A stretch of 64,000 bases of DNA, taken from Desulfovibrio subterraneus. Lineage in GTDB: Bacteria; Desulfobacterota; Desulfovibrionia; Desulfovibrionales; Desulfovibrionaceae. Position 1 is the stretch's first letter; each line of letters begins with the position of its first letter. The notes under the pieces are model-generated. The model did no database searches and had not been told where the DNA came from. It saw only the letters and a program-made list of their open reading frames with translations. The DNA lies in NCBI RefSeq assembly GCF_013340285.1, contig NZ_BLVO01000016.1:1-64000 (forward strand), in the 5' to 3' direction. This document shows positions 17,839-27,125 of the stretch, piece after piece. The position numbers and the translations under genes are program-made.

Positions 17839-19152
17839 ATGATGACTTTCGACGATATATCTTCCGGTAAAACCGCAGTGGCGGTCATCGGCCTCGGTTA
17901 TGTGGGCCTGCCTCTTGCCGTTTGTCTTTCCGAGCATTTCAGGACCATCGGGTTTGATATTTCCGAGCTCCGCGTGAAGGAACTTTCCGGCGGCATCGAC
18001 CGTACCGGCGAAGTGGAAAACGACAGGCTCAAGGCCAGCAAGGTGGAGTTCACCACCGATCCTGCGCGCATCGGCGAAGCCGGTATCATCATCGTGGCCG
18101 TGCCCACCCCCATTGACTCGCACCGCAACCCCGACCTGACCCCCGTGCTCAAGGCTTCCGAGACCGTGGGCCGCAACATGTCCAAAGGCTGCATGGTTGT
18201 GTACGAATCCACGGTATACCCCGGCCTGACCGAAGAAGAGTGCGTGCCCGTGCTGGAACGTCTTTCCGGCATGAAGTTCGGTACTGATTTCACTGTGGGC
18301 TATTCCCCCGAGCGCATCAACCCCGGTGACAAGGTGCATACCCTTGAGACCATCGTGAAGGTTGTGGCCGGTTCCGACGAGCGCACCCTCGATATTCTTG
18401 CTTCTCTCTACAGCACCGTGGTCAAGGCTGGCGTGCACCGCGCAAGTTCCATCAAGGTTGCAGAGGCCGCCAAGGTTATCGAAAACACCCAGCGCGACCT
18501 GAACATCGCCCTGATGAACGAACTTGCCATCATTTTTGACCGCATGGGCATAGACACCATGGAAGTGCTGCAGGCCGCCGGTACCAAGTGGAACTTCCTG
18601 CCTTTCCGTCCGGGCCTCGTGGGCGGTCACTGCATCGGCGTCGACCCCTATTATCTCACCTTCAAGGCTGAAGACCTCGGTTACCATCCGCAGGTCATTC
18701 TCGCCGGTCGCCGCATCAACGACTCCATGAGCAAGTACGTGGCCGAGAGCTGCGTCAAGGGCCTCATCCGCTGCAACCGCCTTATTCAAGGCGCCCGCGT
18801 GGGTGTGCTGGGCTTCACCTTTAAGGAAAACGTGCCGGATCTGCGCAACACCAAGGTCATCGATATGGTGCATGAACTGCGCGAATACGGCGTGGAAGTG
18901 CTGGTGCACGACCCCGTTGCCGATGCCGAGGAAGCGCTGCACGAATATGGCCTTGCGCTGAACCACCTGCAGGAATTCACCAGGCTGGATGCCGTTATTC
19001 TGGCCGTTGCGCATGATGAATACCGCGCCATTGCACCCTCCCAGCTGCTCAGCTGGTTTGCAGAGCCCAAGAATGCCCTGCTGCTGGACGTGAAGTGCAT
19101 GTTCGACACCGAAGCCGTTCGTGCCGCCGGCATGGAGTTGTGGAGACTGTAA
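17839..19152 (+). CDS. nucleotide-sugar dehydrogenase (TviB/WbpA-like)
   Basis: NAD-dependent four-electron oxidation of a UDP-HexNAc sugar to the uronate, for surface polysaccharide. The 437-residue protein has the N-terminal Rossmann motif VAVIGLGYVGLPLAV, AVPTPID, YESTVYPG, the middle-domain lysine region KVIENTQRDLNIALMNE, the catalytic cysteine in GGHCIGVDPYYLT and the C-terminal domain GFTFKENVPDLRNTKV. The GVDPYYLT variant is characteristic of the UDP-GlcNAc/ManNAc dehydrogenase branch (TviB/VipA, WbpA) and not of UDP-glucose dehydrogenase. Start at the first of two tandem ATGs, after AAGGAG. No other polysaccharide genes flank it. Confidence 0.92.
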   Translation: MMTFDDISSGKTAVAVIGLGYVGLPLAVCLSEHFRTIGFDISELRVKELSGGIDRTGEVENDRLKASKVEFTTDPARIGEAGIIIVAVPTPIDSHRNPDLTPVLKASETVGRNMSKGCMVVYESTVYPGLTEEECVPVLERLSGMKFGTDFTVGYSPERINPGDKVHTLETIVKVVAGSDERTLDILASLYSTVVKAGVHRASSIKVAEAAKVIENTQRDLNIALMNELAIIFDRMGIDTMEVLQAAGTKWNFLPFRPGLVGGHCIGVDPYYLTFKAEDLGYHPQVILAGRRINDSMSKYVAESCVKGLIRCNRLIQGARVGVLGFTFKENVPDLRNTKVIDMVHELREYGVEVLVHDPVADAEEALHEYGLALNHLQEFTRLDAVILAVAHDEYRAIAPSQLLSWFAEPKNALLLDVKCMFDTEAVRAAGMELWRL

Positions 19153-19206
19153 TTCGTGGAACCTCTTCCCGTCATCAATTGCTGGGCCGATTGCTGAATC
19201 GGCTTC

Positions 19207-19407
19207 ATGGAGGCGAGTTTGCGTCTCCGGAATGCCGAGACAGGTGAAAGGATCATAGCACAGGCGAGACCGTCTGACCGGCAGCGCATCGAGCGCATTG
19301 CCAGGGTGCGGGATGCGGTAGTTGTTGAGGCGCGCCTTCTGCCCGTCGACAATGAGGCGGGCAGGGCGGAAGACCTGGTCAATTACGTTCTGGAAAAGCG
19401 CGCATGA
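19207..19407 (+). CDS. small conserved hypothetical protein (66 aa)
   Basis: A charged 62-66 residue protein that ends in an ATGA overlap with the futalosine hydrolase gene, so the two are translationally coupled. The ATG at 19207 lacks a good ribosome site. A TTG at 19219 is preceded by GGAGGCG at ideal spacing and may be the true start. The segment RLRNAETGERIIAQARPSD recalls short beta-rich proteins, but I do not recognise the family. Confidence 0.6.
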   Translation: MEASLRLRNAETGERIIAQARPSDRQRIERIARVRDAVVVEARLLPVDNEAGRAEDLVNYVLEKRA

Positions 19408-20138
19408 CAGTTATTGTTGCCACTGCCACGCAGAAAGAAATGGAGGCGGTGCTCAAGGGGTTCAACGGTCGGGGGCGTGTAGGCTGCCAGTTGCCTTTAC
19501 AGGGGCAGTGGTGCGAATCTCCCATTAACGAGCACCAGTGTCTGCTGGCGGTCACGGGCGTGGGTCCGGTGAATGCTGCGCTGACTCTGGGACGCATCAT
19601 GGGAGAGTGCTTCGGCATTACCGGCGTGTTGAATCTGGGCATTGCGGGAACCTTTGATCCGCAGGCGTGTCCGCTTGGCAGTGCCGTGCTTGCCGAAAAG
19701 GAAGTGTGGCCGGAATATGGCCTGCGCACGTCACAGGGTGTGGACAGCCGGGGCATAACCTTTCCCCAGTGGAGAGGTGGCGATCCCGGAGTTGAACAGC
19801 CGCTGGAACAGATTGTATGGGATACCGTGGAGCTTTCTCCGGCGGAGGACCTGAGACGTATAGGTCTTAACTGTCCGCAGGTGCTGGCGGGAACCAGCAT
19901 TACCGTGGCCGGGGTAACCGGCACGGCAGAGCATGCCGCCATGCTCAGGGACCGCTACGGCGCGCTGACGGAAAACATGGAAGGCTTTGCCCTTGCGCTG
20001 GGGTGCCGGCAGGCCGGTATTCCCTTTGTGGAGCTGCGCACGGTTTCCAACGTGGTTGGATCGCGCGCGGCGGCGGACTGGAAGCTGAACGAAGCGTTTG
20101 TCGCACTGGGGGCTGTTGCGCGATCGCTGTTCGTCTGA
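19404..20138 (+). CDS. mqnB: futalosine hydrolase
   Basis: Cleaves the hypoxanthine base from futalosine in the futalosine route to menaquinone. The 244-residue protein belongs to the nucleoside phosphorylase/hydrolase fold: an N-terminal VIVATATQKEMEAVLKG, TGVGPVNAALTLGR, the catalytic acidic ENMEGFALALGC and the family-specific RTVSNVVGSRAAADWKL. This predicts that the organism makes menaquinone by Mqn enzymes and not by the o-succinylbenzoate route, although MqnA, C and D are outside the window. Translationally coupled to the small gene upstream. Confidence 0.92.
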   Translation: MTVIVATATQKEMEAVLKGFNGRGRVGCQLPLQGQWCESPINEHQCLLAVTGVGPVNAALTLGRIMGECFGITGVLNLGIAGTFDPQACPLGSAVLAEKEVWPEYGLRTSQGVDSRGITFPQWRGGDPGVEQPLEQIVWDTVELSPAEDLRRIGLNCPQVLAGTSITVAGVTGTAEHAAMLRDRYGALTENMEGFALALGCRQAGIPFVELRTVSNVVGSRAAADWKLNEAFVALGAVARSLFV

Positions 20139-20255
20139 GGCGCCTTTCCGCCGGTTGCGGGCGGGCTGTGCGTTCAGCCGTGATTCCGGAGAGAAAGTCA
20201 CCTCCGGAGTCCGGTACTGGTTGTTTTGACTTTAACAAACGGATAATGTGATTTC

Positions 20256-21224
20256 ATGCGAGAACTCATTGCGTACCTGACGGCGGAACAGCCCCGGATC
20301 AATGCTACTCTTGAACAGGAGACAAGCCGTCTCAACGGTCTGGTGCAGCCCGTGGCTGCCCATGTGCTCAAGGCTGGCGGCAAGCGCCTGCGTCCGCTGC
20401 TCACGCTGCTGTTCGGCCGCATGCTCGGCTACGGAGCAGACGATATTTACCCGCTCGCATGTTCCGTTGAGCTTCTCCATTCCGCCACGCTGCTGCATGA
20501 CGACATTATCGACGATGCCGACCTGCGCCGCGGCAACCCTGCCGCGCATACCCTGTTCGGCAACACCAAAACCGTGCTGGCGGGCGACGTGCTTCTGGCC
20601 CAGGCCAACACGATCGTGGCCCGCTACGGCGATGCGCGCCTCACCACCTGCATAGCGGAAGCCATCATGGCTACCGCGACCGGTGAGATTGAAGAAATCG
20701 AATACCTGCGCAGCACCGAGCATCCGCAGGAAACCTACATCGACATCATCAAGGGCAAGACCGCCTTTCTGCTGCAGGCTTCCTGCCAGCTGGGCGCCAT
20801 GGTGGCAAAGGCCACTCCCGCCCAGATTCAGGCCGCCACGGATTTCGGTATGAATCTCGGCATTGCCTTCCAGATCGTGGACGATGCACTCGACTTTGCC
20901 CCTTCCGCCAAGGATATCGGCAAGCCCGTTGCCGGTGACCTGCGTGAAGGTAAACTCACCCCGCCCCTGCTGATGTATCGCGATAGTTTGCAGGCAGATG
21001 CGCGAAAATCATTTGTCCGGAACTTTGAAGAAGGTACCTTTACCGAAGACGAGATTCTGGGCATTGCCGCCTCCATCCGCGAGACAGGGCTTGATGTGCG
21101 CACCCGTGAACTTGCGGACAGCTACCTCGCCATGGCGCAGGCAGCGCTGGATACGCTGCCGGAATGCCCAGAACGCCTCATGCTCGGCCAGACCATAGAG
21201 TACGTGAGAGACAGAAAGCATTAA
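20256..21224 (+). CDS. trans-polyprenyl diphosphate synthase
   Basis: Synthesises the long isoprenoid chain of the quinone from IPP and an allylic primer. The 322-residue protein has GGKRLRP (about 46-52), the first aspartate-rich motif LLHDDIIDDADLRRG (about 80-94), KTAFLLQASCQLGA, the second aspartate-rich motif FQIVDDALDF and a GKPVAGDLREGKLTPPLL segment. It is of the IspB/HepT type. Chain length cannot be read safely. Its place between mqnB and other genes supports menaquinone side-chain synthesis. Confidence 0.92.
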   Translation: MRELIAYLTAEQPRINATLEQETSRLNGLVQPVAAHVLKAGGKRLRPLLTLLFGRMLGYGADDIYPLACSVELLHSATLLHDDIIDDADLRRGNPAAHTLFGNTKTVLAGDVLLAQANTIVARYGDARLTTCIAEAIMATATGEIEEIEYLRSTEHPQETYIDIIKGKTAFLLQASCQLGAMVAKATPAQIQAATDFGMNLGIAFQIVDDALDFAPSAKDIGKPVAGDLREGKLTPPLLMYRDSLQADARKSFVRNFEEGTFTEDEILGIAASIRETGLDVRTRELADSYLAMAQAALDTLPECPERLMLGQTIEYVRDRKH

Positions 21225-21237
21225 TCGAGGGAGCTAC

Positions 21238-23751
21238 ATGGGAGAGGAGCACCGCACCGCACTGGCAATTACTCCGGAAGCTCTGGCCAAGTGTCTTGCA
21301 CTGACCTTTCCCCCTGCCATGGTGCAGCTGGTACAGGAGCTGGTGGCTCCGGTTCCTGCCTTCGATAATATCGCCAAGATCATTCAGAGCGACCCTGTCC
21401 TTTCGGCCACGGTGCTGACGCTGGTCAACTCGCCGTTTTACGGGATGACCACCAAGGTTACGAATCTTGAGCGTGCCGCCGTGGTTCTGGGCACGCGGGA
21501 AATTCTGAAGATCGCCCTGTCCATATCATTTCAGCAGAATACGTCGGTTGCAATCAAGAGGGACAAGAAGACCCTGTTTGCAGACTGGCGTCTTTCCGTC
21601 TGGTCCTCCATTGCGGCGGAACAGATAGCCGCCCGCACCGACCCCAAGCAAGCCCACCTTGCCTATCTTGCCTCGCTGCTCAAAGATCTCTCGCTGTTCC
21701 TGTATCTGTGTTTAGAGCAGGGCGGGCCGGATGAAGAGAACGCCTGCTTCCTCTGGCTCGAAGACCGGCAGATGGAGGCCGAGCGGGCCCGCTGGGGAGA
21801 AACCCATGCTGAACTTACCCGCAGCCTGCTCAGCGGGTGGATGCTGCCTGAACCCATTCTCGAAGCCATTGCCCATCACCACGACATGGAGGACCTTGAG
21901 TCCTGCTCGCTGATCACCCGCAGTGTGATTCTTGCCACCCGCTGGGCCGAGCTGCAGCATGCGGCCGTGCCTGACCACGGGGGCATAATCCAGTTCGAGA
22001 TGCAGCTGCGTGCCATGCTGGGGCTGGATGATTCCCAGCTTGAACTGCTGCGCGAAGAATGCACCCAGCGGTTTGAATCTCTTCTGCAGTTGCTGGGCAT
22101 TCAAAATGCCTCGCTGGACAGTCGGTTCTATTCACAGTCGCTGCAGTCCATGCAGAGCTTCTATTTTCATGCCATGGAGATAAGCAGCGCCGTCAACGGT
22201 GTTGAGGGCATGGGCCGCATCATCTGCCGTCAGTTGCGCTGGAACTGGGGTATTGAGCATGCTCAGCTGGCCCTGCGTACAGCGGGCGGCAACTCGTTTG
22301 TGCTCTTCACCCTCTTGTCGGAAGACGCCTCGCTGACCATGAACGAGGCTCCCTCCATTGCCAAGCTGCCATGGAAGGTGAAGGGCGAGAAAATGCAGTT
22401 AGGCCCCAAGGGGCAGATATACGGTGAACTGCGCTATGCCGTGCCAGCCAAGCCGCTGCGACCGTTGCAGGATATGCCGGTCTATTCCAACTTCATTACC
22501 TCTACGCTGACAACCTACTATAAAGATCATGCCGTCATGGCGACCAAGGCCCGCGCACTGCAGGCCCTGCCCATAGGTGTGGCGCTGGCCAGCCCTGACG
22601 GGATTCTGCTGGACGCGAACCAGCGTTTCAACTCCTTTGATAACGACGGCTCCGGTGATGTGGTAGGGGATAACGTGGCGGATATGCTGCGCCGTTCGCT
22701 GGGCATTCCTGCTGCTTCGTTGCTGGATGCCCTGCGCGCCGACGGGCAGCGCCAGTCCATCAGTCAGCTGTTCTGCGTAGCCGCTCCCCATCTGCAGCGG
22801 CAGGAAGTGTGCCTGTATCTTTCCATCCACAGGCATGAAGTCGATTCCTCACCGGCATTCCTCATTGTTCTTGAGGACATTTCCGAATTGTCCGCCATTG
22901 AGATGCAGGTGCTCAAGCAGCGCGATTTTCTCGAAAAGATGGTGGCGGCCATGCAGGAGAGCATCTTTATCGTCGATATCGGCGGCACCGTGGTGTGGAG
23001 TGCGCCTGCAACCGCCCATCTCGTGGGGCGCAATCTCTTCGATTTCACCAGGCCTACCGGACTGTTTACGGGTGAATGGAACAGCACGTTTCTCGCTTCC
23101 GGCCCTGCTCCTGCCATGCCGGTAGAGGTGGACATAAACGACGACCTGCAGGAGATGACGCAGCTGGAGCTTGTCTTCTCGCCGCTGCACGAGGCAGACG
23201 ATGTTTCCCGTTCCTACCTTGTGGTCGGGCGCGATCTTACCGTCATCCGCAGGCTGGAGAGCAAGATTCGTCAGCAGGCCATGTTCGACGGGCTGACCGG
23301 GCTCTTCAACTACTCGCAGTTCAATACCGTGCTCGCACGAGAGGTGGAGCGCAGCAGCAGAACCGGCAGGGGGATGGGGCTTATCTTCTTCGACCTCGAC
23401 CGCTTCAAGCAGGTGAACGACACCTACGGGCATCAGACTGGCGACCGCCTGCTCAAGCTTATTGCCAAGGGCGTGATGCAGAGTGTGCGCAAGGGAATGG
23501 ATTTTCCCTGCCGGTACGGGGGGGATGAATTCGCGATTGTGGTGACGGAAGTGGACAGGCAGACACTGGAAAAGATGTGTGTCCGTCTGCACGAAATGGT
23601 GCGCAAGCAGTGTCAGGACGCTGTTTCCCTCAGTATGGGGGTGGCCCTGCTGCGGCCGGAAGAAACCGCAGAGCAGCTTCTGCAGCGCGTGGACAAAGCC
23701 AGCTATACCGCCAAGCACAAGGGCGGTGCCCAGACCTGCTGGGAAGATTAA
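21238..23751 (+). CDS. HDOD-PAS-GGDEF signalling protein
   Basis: An 837-residue soluble multidomain protein, 13 bp after the polyprenyl synthase gene. Residues about 10-215 form an HDOD domain (PPAMVQLVQELVAPVP, SDPVLSATVLTLVNSPFYG, HHHDMEDL). The middle contains a GAF/PAS-like section and a PAS domain near 570-660. Residues about 675-830 form a GGDEF diguanylate cyclase with an intact RYGGDEF (GGDEF at 761-765) and FFDLDRFKQVNDTYGHQTGD. The product-inhibition I-site, normally RxxD, reads KGMD here, so feedback by cyclic di-GMP is probably weakened. HDOD-GGDEF fusions tie environmental input to c-di-GMP, but the signal is unknown. Confidence 0.88.
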   Translation: MGEEHRTALAITPEALAKCLALTFPPAMVQLVQELVAPVPAFDNIAKIIQSDPVLSATVLTLVNSPFYGMTTKVTNLERAAVVLGTREILKIALSISFQQNTSVAIKRDKKTLFADWRLSVWSSIAAEQIAARTDPKQAHLAYLASLLKDLSLFLYLCLEQGGPDEENACFLWLEDRQMEAERARWGETHAELTRSLLSGWMLPEPILEAIAHHHDMEDLESCSLITRSVILATRWAELQHAAVPDHGGIIQFEMQLRAMLGLDDSQLELLREECTQRFESLLQLLGIQNASLDSRFYSQSLQSMQSFYFHAMEISSAVNGVEGMGRIICRQLRWNWGIEHAQLALRTAGGNSFVLFTLLSEDASLTMNEAPSIAKLPWKVKGEKMQLGPKGQIYGELRYAVPAKPLRPLQDMPVYSNFITSTLTTYYKDHAVMATKARALQALPIGVALASPDGILLDANQRFNSFDNDGSGDVVGDNVADMLRRSLGIPAASLLDALRADGQRQSISQLFCVAAPHLQRQEVCLYLSIHRHEVDSSPAFLIVLEDISELSAIEMQVLKQRDFLEKMVAAMQESIFIVDIGGTVVWSAPATAHLVGRNLFDFTRPTGLFTGEWNSTFLASGPAPAMPVEVDINDDLQEMTQLELVFSPLHEADDVSRSYLVVGRDLTVIRRLESKIRQQAMFDGLTGLFNYSQFNTVLAREVERSSRTGRGMGLIFFDLDRFKQVNDTYGHQTGDRLLKLIAKGVMQSVRKGMDFPCRYGGDEFAIVVTEVDRQTLEKMCVRLHEMVRKQCQDAVSLSMGVALLRPEETAEQLLQRVDKASYTAKHKGGAQTCWED

Positions 23752-23786
23752 GGGCAGAATTTTGGAGGGTAAGATGCCTCCGGCGG

Positions 23787-23809
23787 GGAGGGGAGATGAT
23801 CTCCCCTCC
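23787..23809. repeat. GC-rich palindrome
   Basis: GGAGGGGAGA (23787-23796), TGA, TCTCCCCTCC (23800-23809): a perfect 10-bp stem. A GCCTCC word precedes it and a further G-tract inverted element (CCCCTCGACAGGGGG) follows. No T-run, so it is not a classic terminator. The layout resembles dispersed GC-rich palindromic elements found between genes in related genomes. The rest of the 23752-23997 gap holds no gene. Confidence 0.45.
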
Positions 23810-23997
23810 ACCCCTCGACAGGGGGGAGCTTCCGTATTCTACAATTCATCATAGGCAAAATTCATCCCGTCCGGCACCGTACCCTGCCTTTTGTTTCCCG
23901 TCTTCCCTCAGTCAATTTTGGCCTTCCCAAATGGCGCAAATGCCAGTATGGAGTGCCCAACCGATAACCACAGCAACCCAATTTTCAGGAGAAGCAC

Positions 23998-26979
23998 ATG
24001 CTGCGGCGCATTGAAGTAGGGCTGCGCGCCGGTGTCGTTGACACCGTAGGACGCAAGACAGCGCATAAGATCAAGGAATCTTTGGGACTCGACGTGGCTG
24101 ATGTGCGTCTGGTCAAGGTTTTCACGGTAGACGGGCTGGACGATGCGCAGGTTGCGCAGCTGGTCGAAGCAGCCGGTCTGCATGATCCGGTACTTCAGGA
24201 AGCGTCGATCACTCCCGTATCCTCTGACGCGGACTGGGTGCTTGAGGTGGGGTTCCGCCCCGGTGTTACCGATAACGAAGGCCGCACCGCACGCGAGACC
24301 ATTGCCATTGTGCTCGGTCTTGCCAAGCGCACGGGCGTTTCCGTCTTCGTATCCAACCAGTATCATATTTACGGCAAGCTCACCGAAGCACAGGTGGACT
24401 CCATCGGCCGTGACCTGCTCGCCAACGAACTGATTCAGCGGTACGAGTATGTCAGCGGTGATGCATGGCGCGCTGCCCCCGGATTCAAGCCCTTTGCGGC
24501 CCGTGTTTCCGGTCAGGCAAGCAGCGAAGTTGCTATCATTCCCTTCTCCACCATGACGGATGAGCAGCTTGTCGCGTTCTCCCGCGAGAACACGCTGGCC
24601 CTGTCGCTGGAAGAGCTGCACACCATCCGCGACTACTACACTGATTCCGCCGTGCGCGAAGCCCGCGCAGCACAGGGGCTGCCCGCAGACCCCACTGATG
24701 CGGAAATCGAAGCGCTGGCCCAGACATGGTCCGAGCACTGCAAGCACAAGATCTTCTCTTCGCGCATCGACTACACCAATGCCGAAACCGGCAAGCGCGA
24801 AGTGGTGGACAACATCTACAAGACCTTTATTCAGGGCTCCACCAAGACCCTGCGTGAACGCATGGGCAAGGACGACTTCTGCCGTTCCGTGTTCAAGGAC
24901 AATGCAGGCGTCATTGCCTTCAACGACACGCACGACGTGTGCATCAAGGTGGAAACCCATAACTCGCCTTCTGCGCTGGACCCCTACGGCGGCGCACTGA
25001 CCGGCATTGTGGGCGTGAACCGCGACCCCATGGGTACCGGCATGGGCGCGAACATGGTCTGCAACACCAACGTATTCTGCTTTGCCTCTCCCTTCCATGA
25101 AGGTGAGCTGCCGCCCCGTCTGCTGCATCCCCAGCGCGTGCTTGAAGGTGTGCGCGAAGGCGTGGAGCACGGCGGCAACAAGTCCGGCGTGCCTACCGTG
25201 AACGGCTCCATCGTGTTCGAGGACCGTTACCTCGGCAAGCCGCTGGTATATTGCGGCACCGTGGGCCTTATGCCCAAGGACCTGCACGGCAAGCCCGGTC
25301 ATTATAAAAAGGCTCTGGTCGGCGACATCATCGTCATGGCCGGCGGCCGCATCGGCAAGGACGGCATCCACGGCGCAACCTTCTCTTCCGAAGAGCTGCA
25401 CGAGGAATCTCCGGCCACTGCGGTGCAGATCGGCGACCCCATCACCCAGCGCAAGATGTATGACTTCATCATGCGCGCCCGTGACAAGGGCCTGTACAAC
25501 GCCATTACCGACAACGGTGCAGGCGGCCTTTCCTCCTCCGTGGGCGAAATGTCCGAAGATACGGGCGGCTTCCGCATGGACCTTTCCAAGGCTCCGCTCA
25601 AGTACGACGGCCTGCGTCCGTGGGAAATCCTGCTTTCCGAAGCACAGGAACGCATGACGCTGGCTGTTCCCACCACCCACATCGACGAGTTCATGCAGCT
25701 TGCCGGTGAAATGGACGTGGAAGCCACCGCCCTTGGCGAATTCACCGACAGCGGCTACTTCCATGTGACCTACGGCGACAAGCCCGTTGCCTTCCTGAGC
25801 ATGGACTTCCTGCACGACGGCGTGCCGCAGATGCAGCTGAAGGCTGAATGGAAGCGTCCTGTGCATGCCGATCAGGCCATTGAAGTGGCAGACGCCGATC
25901 AGGGTGGCCTGCTCAAGACCATGCTGGGCCGTCTGAACATCTGCTCCAAGGAATATGTGGTCCGCCAGTACGACCATGAAGTGAAGGGCGGCAGCGTTAT
26001 CAAGCCCATGGTGGGCGTGAAGCGCGACGGTCCTTCCGATGCGGGCGTTGTGCGCCCCCGTCTGGAATCCGAAGCCGGTATCGTGCTTTCGCACGGCATC
26101 TGCCCCCGCTACAGCGATTACGACGCATACTGGATGATGGCCAACGCCATTGACGAAGCCGTGCGTAACGCCGTGGCCGTGGGTGGCGACCTGCGCCACA
26201 TGGGCGGCTGCGACAACTTCTGCTGGTGCGACCCCGTGCAGTCTGAAAAGACCCCCGACGGTCACTACAAGCTTGCCCAGCTGGTCCGCGCCAACCAGGC
26301 CCTGGCTCACTTCTGCCTTGCCTACGGCGTGCCCTGCGTGTCCGGCAAGGACTCCATGAAGAACGACTACACCGGCGGCGGCGTAAAGATATCCATTCCG
26401 CCCACGGTGCTGTTCTCTGTCATGGGCGTTATCAAGGACGTGAACAAGACCACCACCTCCGACTTCAAAAAGGCCGGAGACCGCATCTACATGCTGGGCG
26501 CAACCCTGCGTGAACTGGGCGGTTCCGAGCTTATCGACGAACTGAAGCTGAGCGCGGCCGCCGTGCCGCAGGTGGATGCCCTTGCAGCCCGCACCCGTTA
26601 CCTTGCCGTGCACGAGGCCATTACCTCCGGTCTGGTCAACGGCTGCCATGACTGCTCCGATGGTGGTATGGTCGTAGCGCTTGCAGAAATGGCTCTGGCT
26701 GGCCGTCTGGGTGCCTCTGTGGACCTCGACAAGCTCGTCACCGTCGGCAGCCTGAACAAGGCCGAAGCGCTCTATTCCGAGTCTGCTTCCCGCCTTGTGG
26801 TGACCGTGCCTGCAGCCAAGGCCGATGCCTTTGAAGCCCTGTTCAAGGGCCAGCACATCGCCTGCCTCGGTGAAGTCACCGACAGCGGCCTGTTCACCGT
26901 GACTTCCGGTTCCTCCAAGCTCATCAGCGAGAATGTGGAAGAGCTGGCCAAGTCCTTCAAGGGAACGCTGCAGTTCTAG
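23998..26979 (+). CDS. purL: phosphoribosylformylglycinamidine synthase, PurS-PurL type
   Basis: ATP-dependent amidation of FGAR to FGAM in purine synthesis. The 993-residue protein begins with PurS-like ferredoxin-fold segments (residues about 1-160, with EVGLRAGVVDTVGRKTAHKI), continues through the PurL catalytic core with TWSEHCKHKIF, VETHNSPSALDPYGGA, GMGANMVCNTN, DNGAGGLSSSVGEMSE and a second AIR-synthase-like half (LVRANQALAHFC, VSGKDSMKNDY, CHDCSDGGMVVALAEMALAG). There is no glutaminase domain, so a separate PurQ is expected. It is longer than the 740-residue Bacillus PurL because of the N-terminal PurS-like part. ATG 23998 is preceded by AGGAGAAGC. Confidence 0.93.
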   Translation: MLRRIEVGLRAGVVDTVGRKTAHKIKESLGLDVADVRLVKVFTVDGLDDAQVAQLVEAAGLHDPVLQEASITPVSSDADWVLEVGFRPGVTDNEGRTARETIAIVLGLAKRTGVSVFVSNQYHIYGKLTEAQVDSIGRDLLANELIQRYEYVSGDAWRAAPGFKPFAARVSGQASSEVAIIPFSTMTDEQLVAFSRENTLALSLEELHTIRDYYTDSAVREARAAQGLPADPTDAEIEALAQTWSEHCKHKIFSSRIDYTNAETGKREVVDNIYKTFIQGSTKTLRERMGKDDFCRSVFKDNAGVIAFNDTHDVCIKVETHNSPSALDPYGGALTGIVGVNRDPMGTGMGANMVCNTNVFCFASPFHEGELPPRLLHPQRVLEGVREGVEHGGNKSGVPTVNGSIVFEDRYLGKPLVYCGTVGLMPKDLHGKPGHYKKALVGDIIVMAGGRIGKDGIHGATFSSEELHEESPATAVQIGDPITQRKMYDFIMRARDKGLYNAITDNGAGGLSSSVGEMSEDTGGFRMDLSKAPLKYDGLRPWEILLSEAQERMTLAVPTTHIDEFMQLAGEMDVEATALGEFTDSGYFHVTYGDKPVAFLSMDFLHDGVPQMQLKAEWKRPVHADQAIEVADADQGGLLKTMLGRLNICSKEYVVRQYDHEVKGGSVIKPMVGVKRDGPSDAGVVRPRLESEAGIVLSHGICPRYSDYDAYWMMANAIDEAVRNAVAVGGDLRHMGGCDNFCWCDPVQSEKTPDGHYKLAQLVRANQALAHFCLAYGVPCVSGKDSMKNDYTGGGVKISIPPTVLFSVMGVIKDVNKTTTSDFKKAGDRIYMLGATLRELGGSELIDELKLSAAAVPQVDALAARTRYLAVHEAITSGLVNGCHDCSDGGMVVALAEMALAGRLGASVDLDKLVTVGSLNKAEALYSESASRLVVTVPAAKADAFEALFKGQHIACLGEVTDSGLFTVTSGSSKLISENVEELAKSFKGTLQF

Positions 26980-27010
26980 GCTATTCGCAAGATAATATGA
27001 GATAATGAGA

Positions 27011-27041
27011 AGCCCCCGTCCGCAAGGACGGGGGCTTTTTT
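27011..27041 (+). terminator. rho-independent terminator after purL
   Basis: AGCCCCCGTCC, GCAA tetraloop, GGACGGGGGCT (27011-27036) and a T-tract. It marks the boundary between core sequence and the AT-rich island. Confidence 0.92.
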
Positions 27042-27125
27042 GTTGCGGTTCAGTGATGGATTGTCAGTGAAACGCATGTGATGTATCGATTATTTTATAG
27101 TAACTAAATGCGTATGGAGGTGAAC

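Noticed and set aside
23908-26856. 982-codon reverse-strand frame opposite purL
   Set aside because: Same reason; His/Gly/Val-rich translation typical of antisense frames in GC-rich genes.
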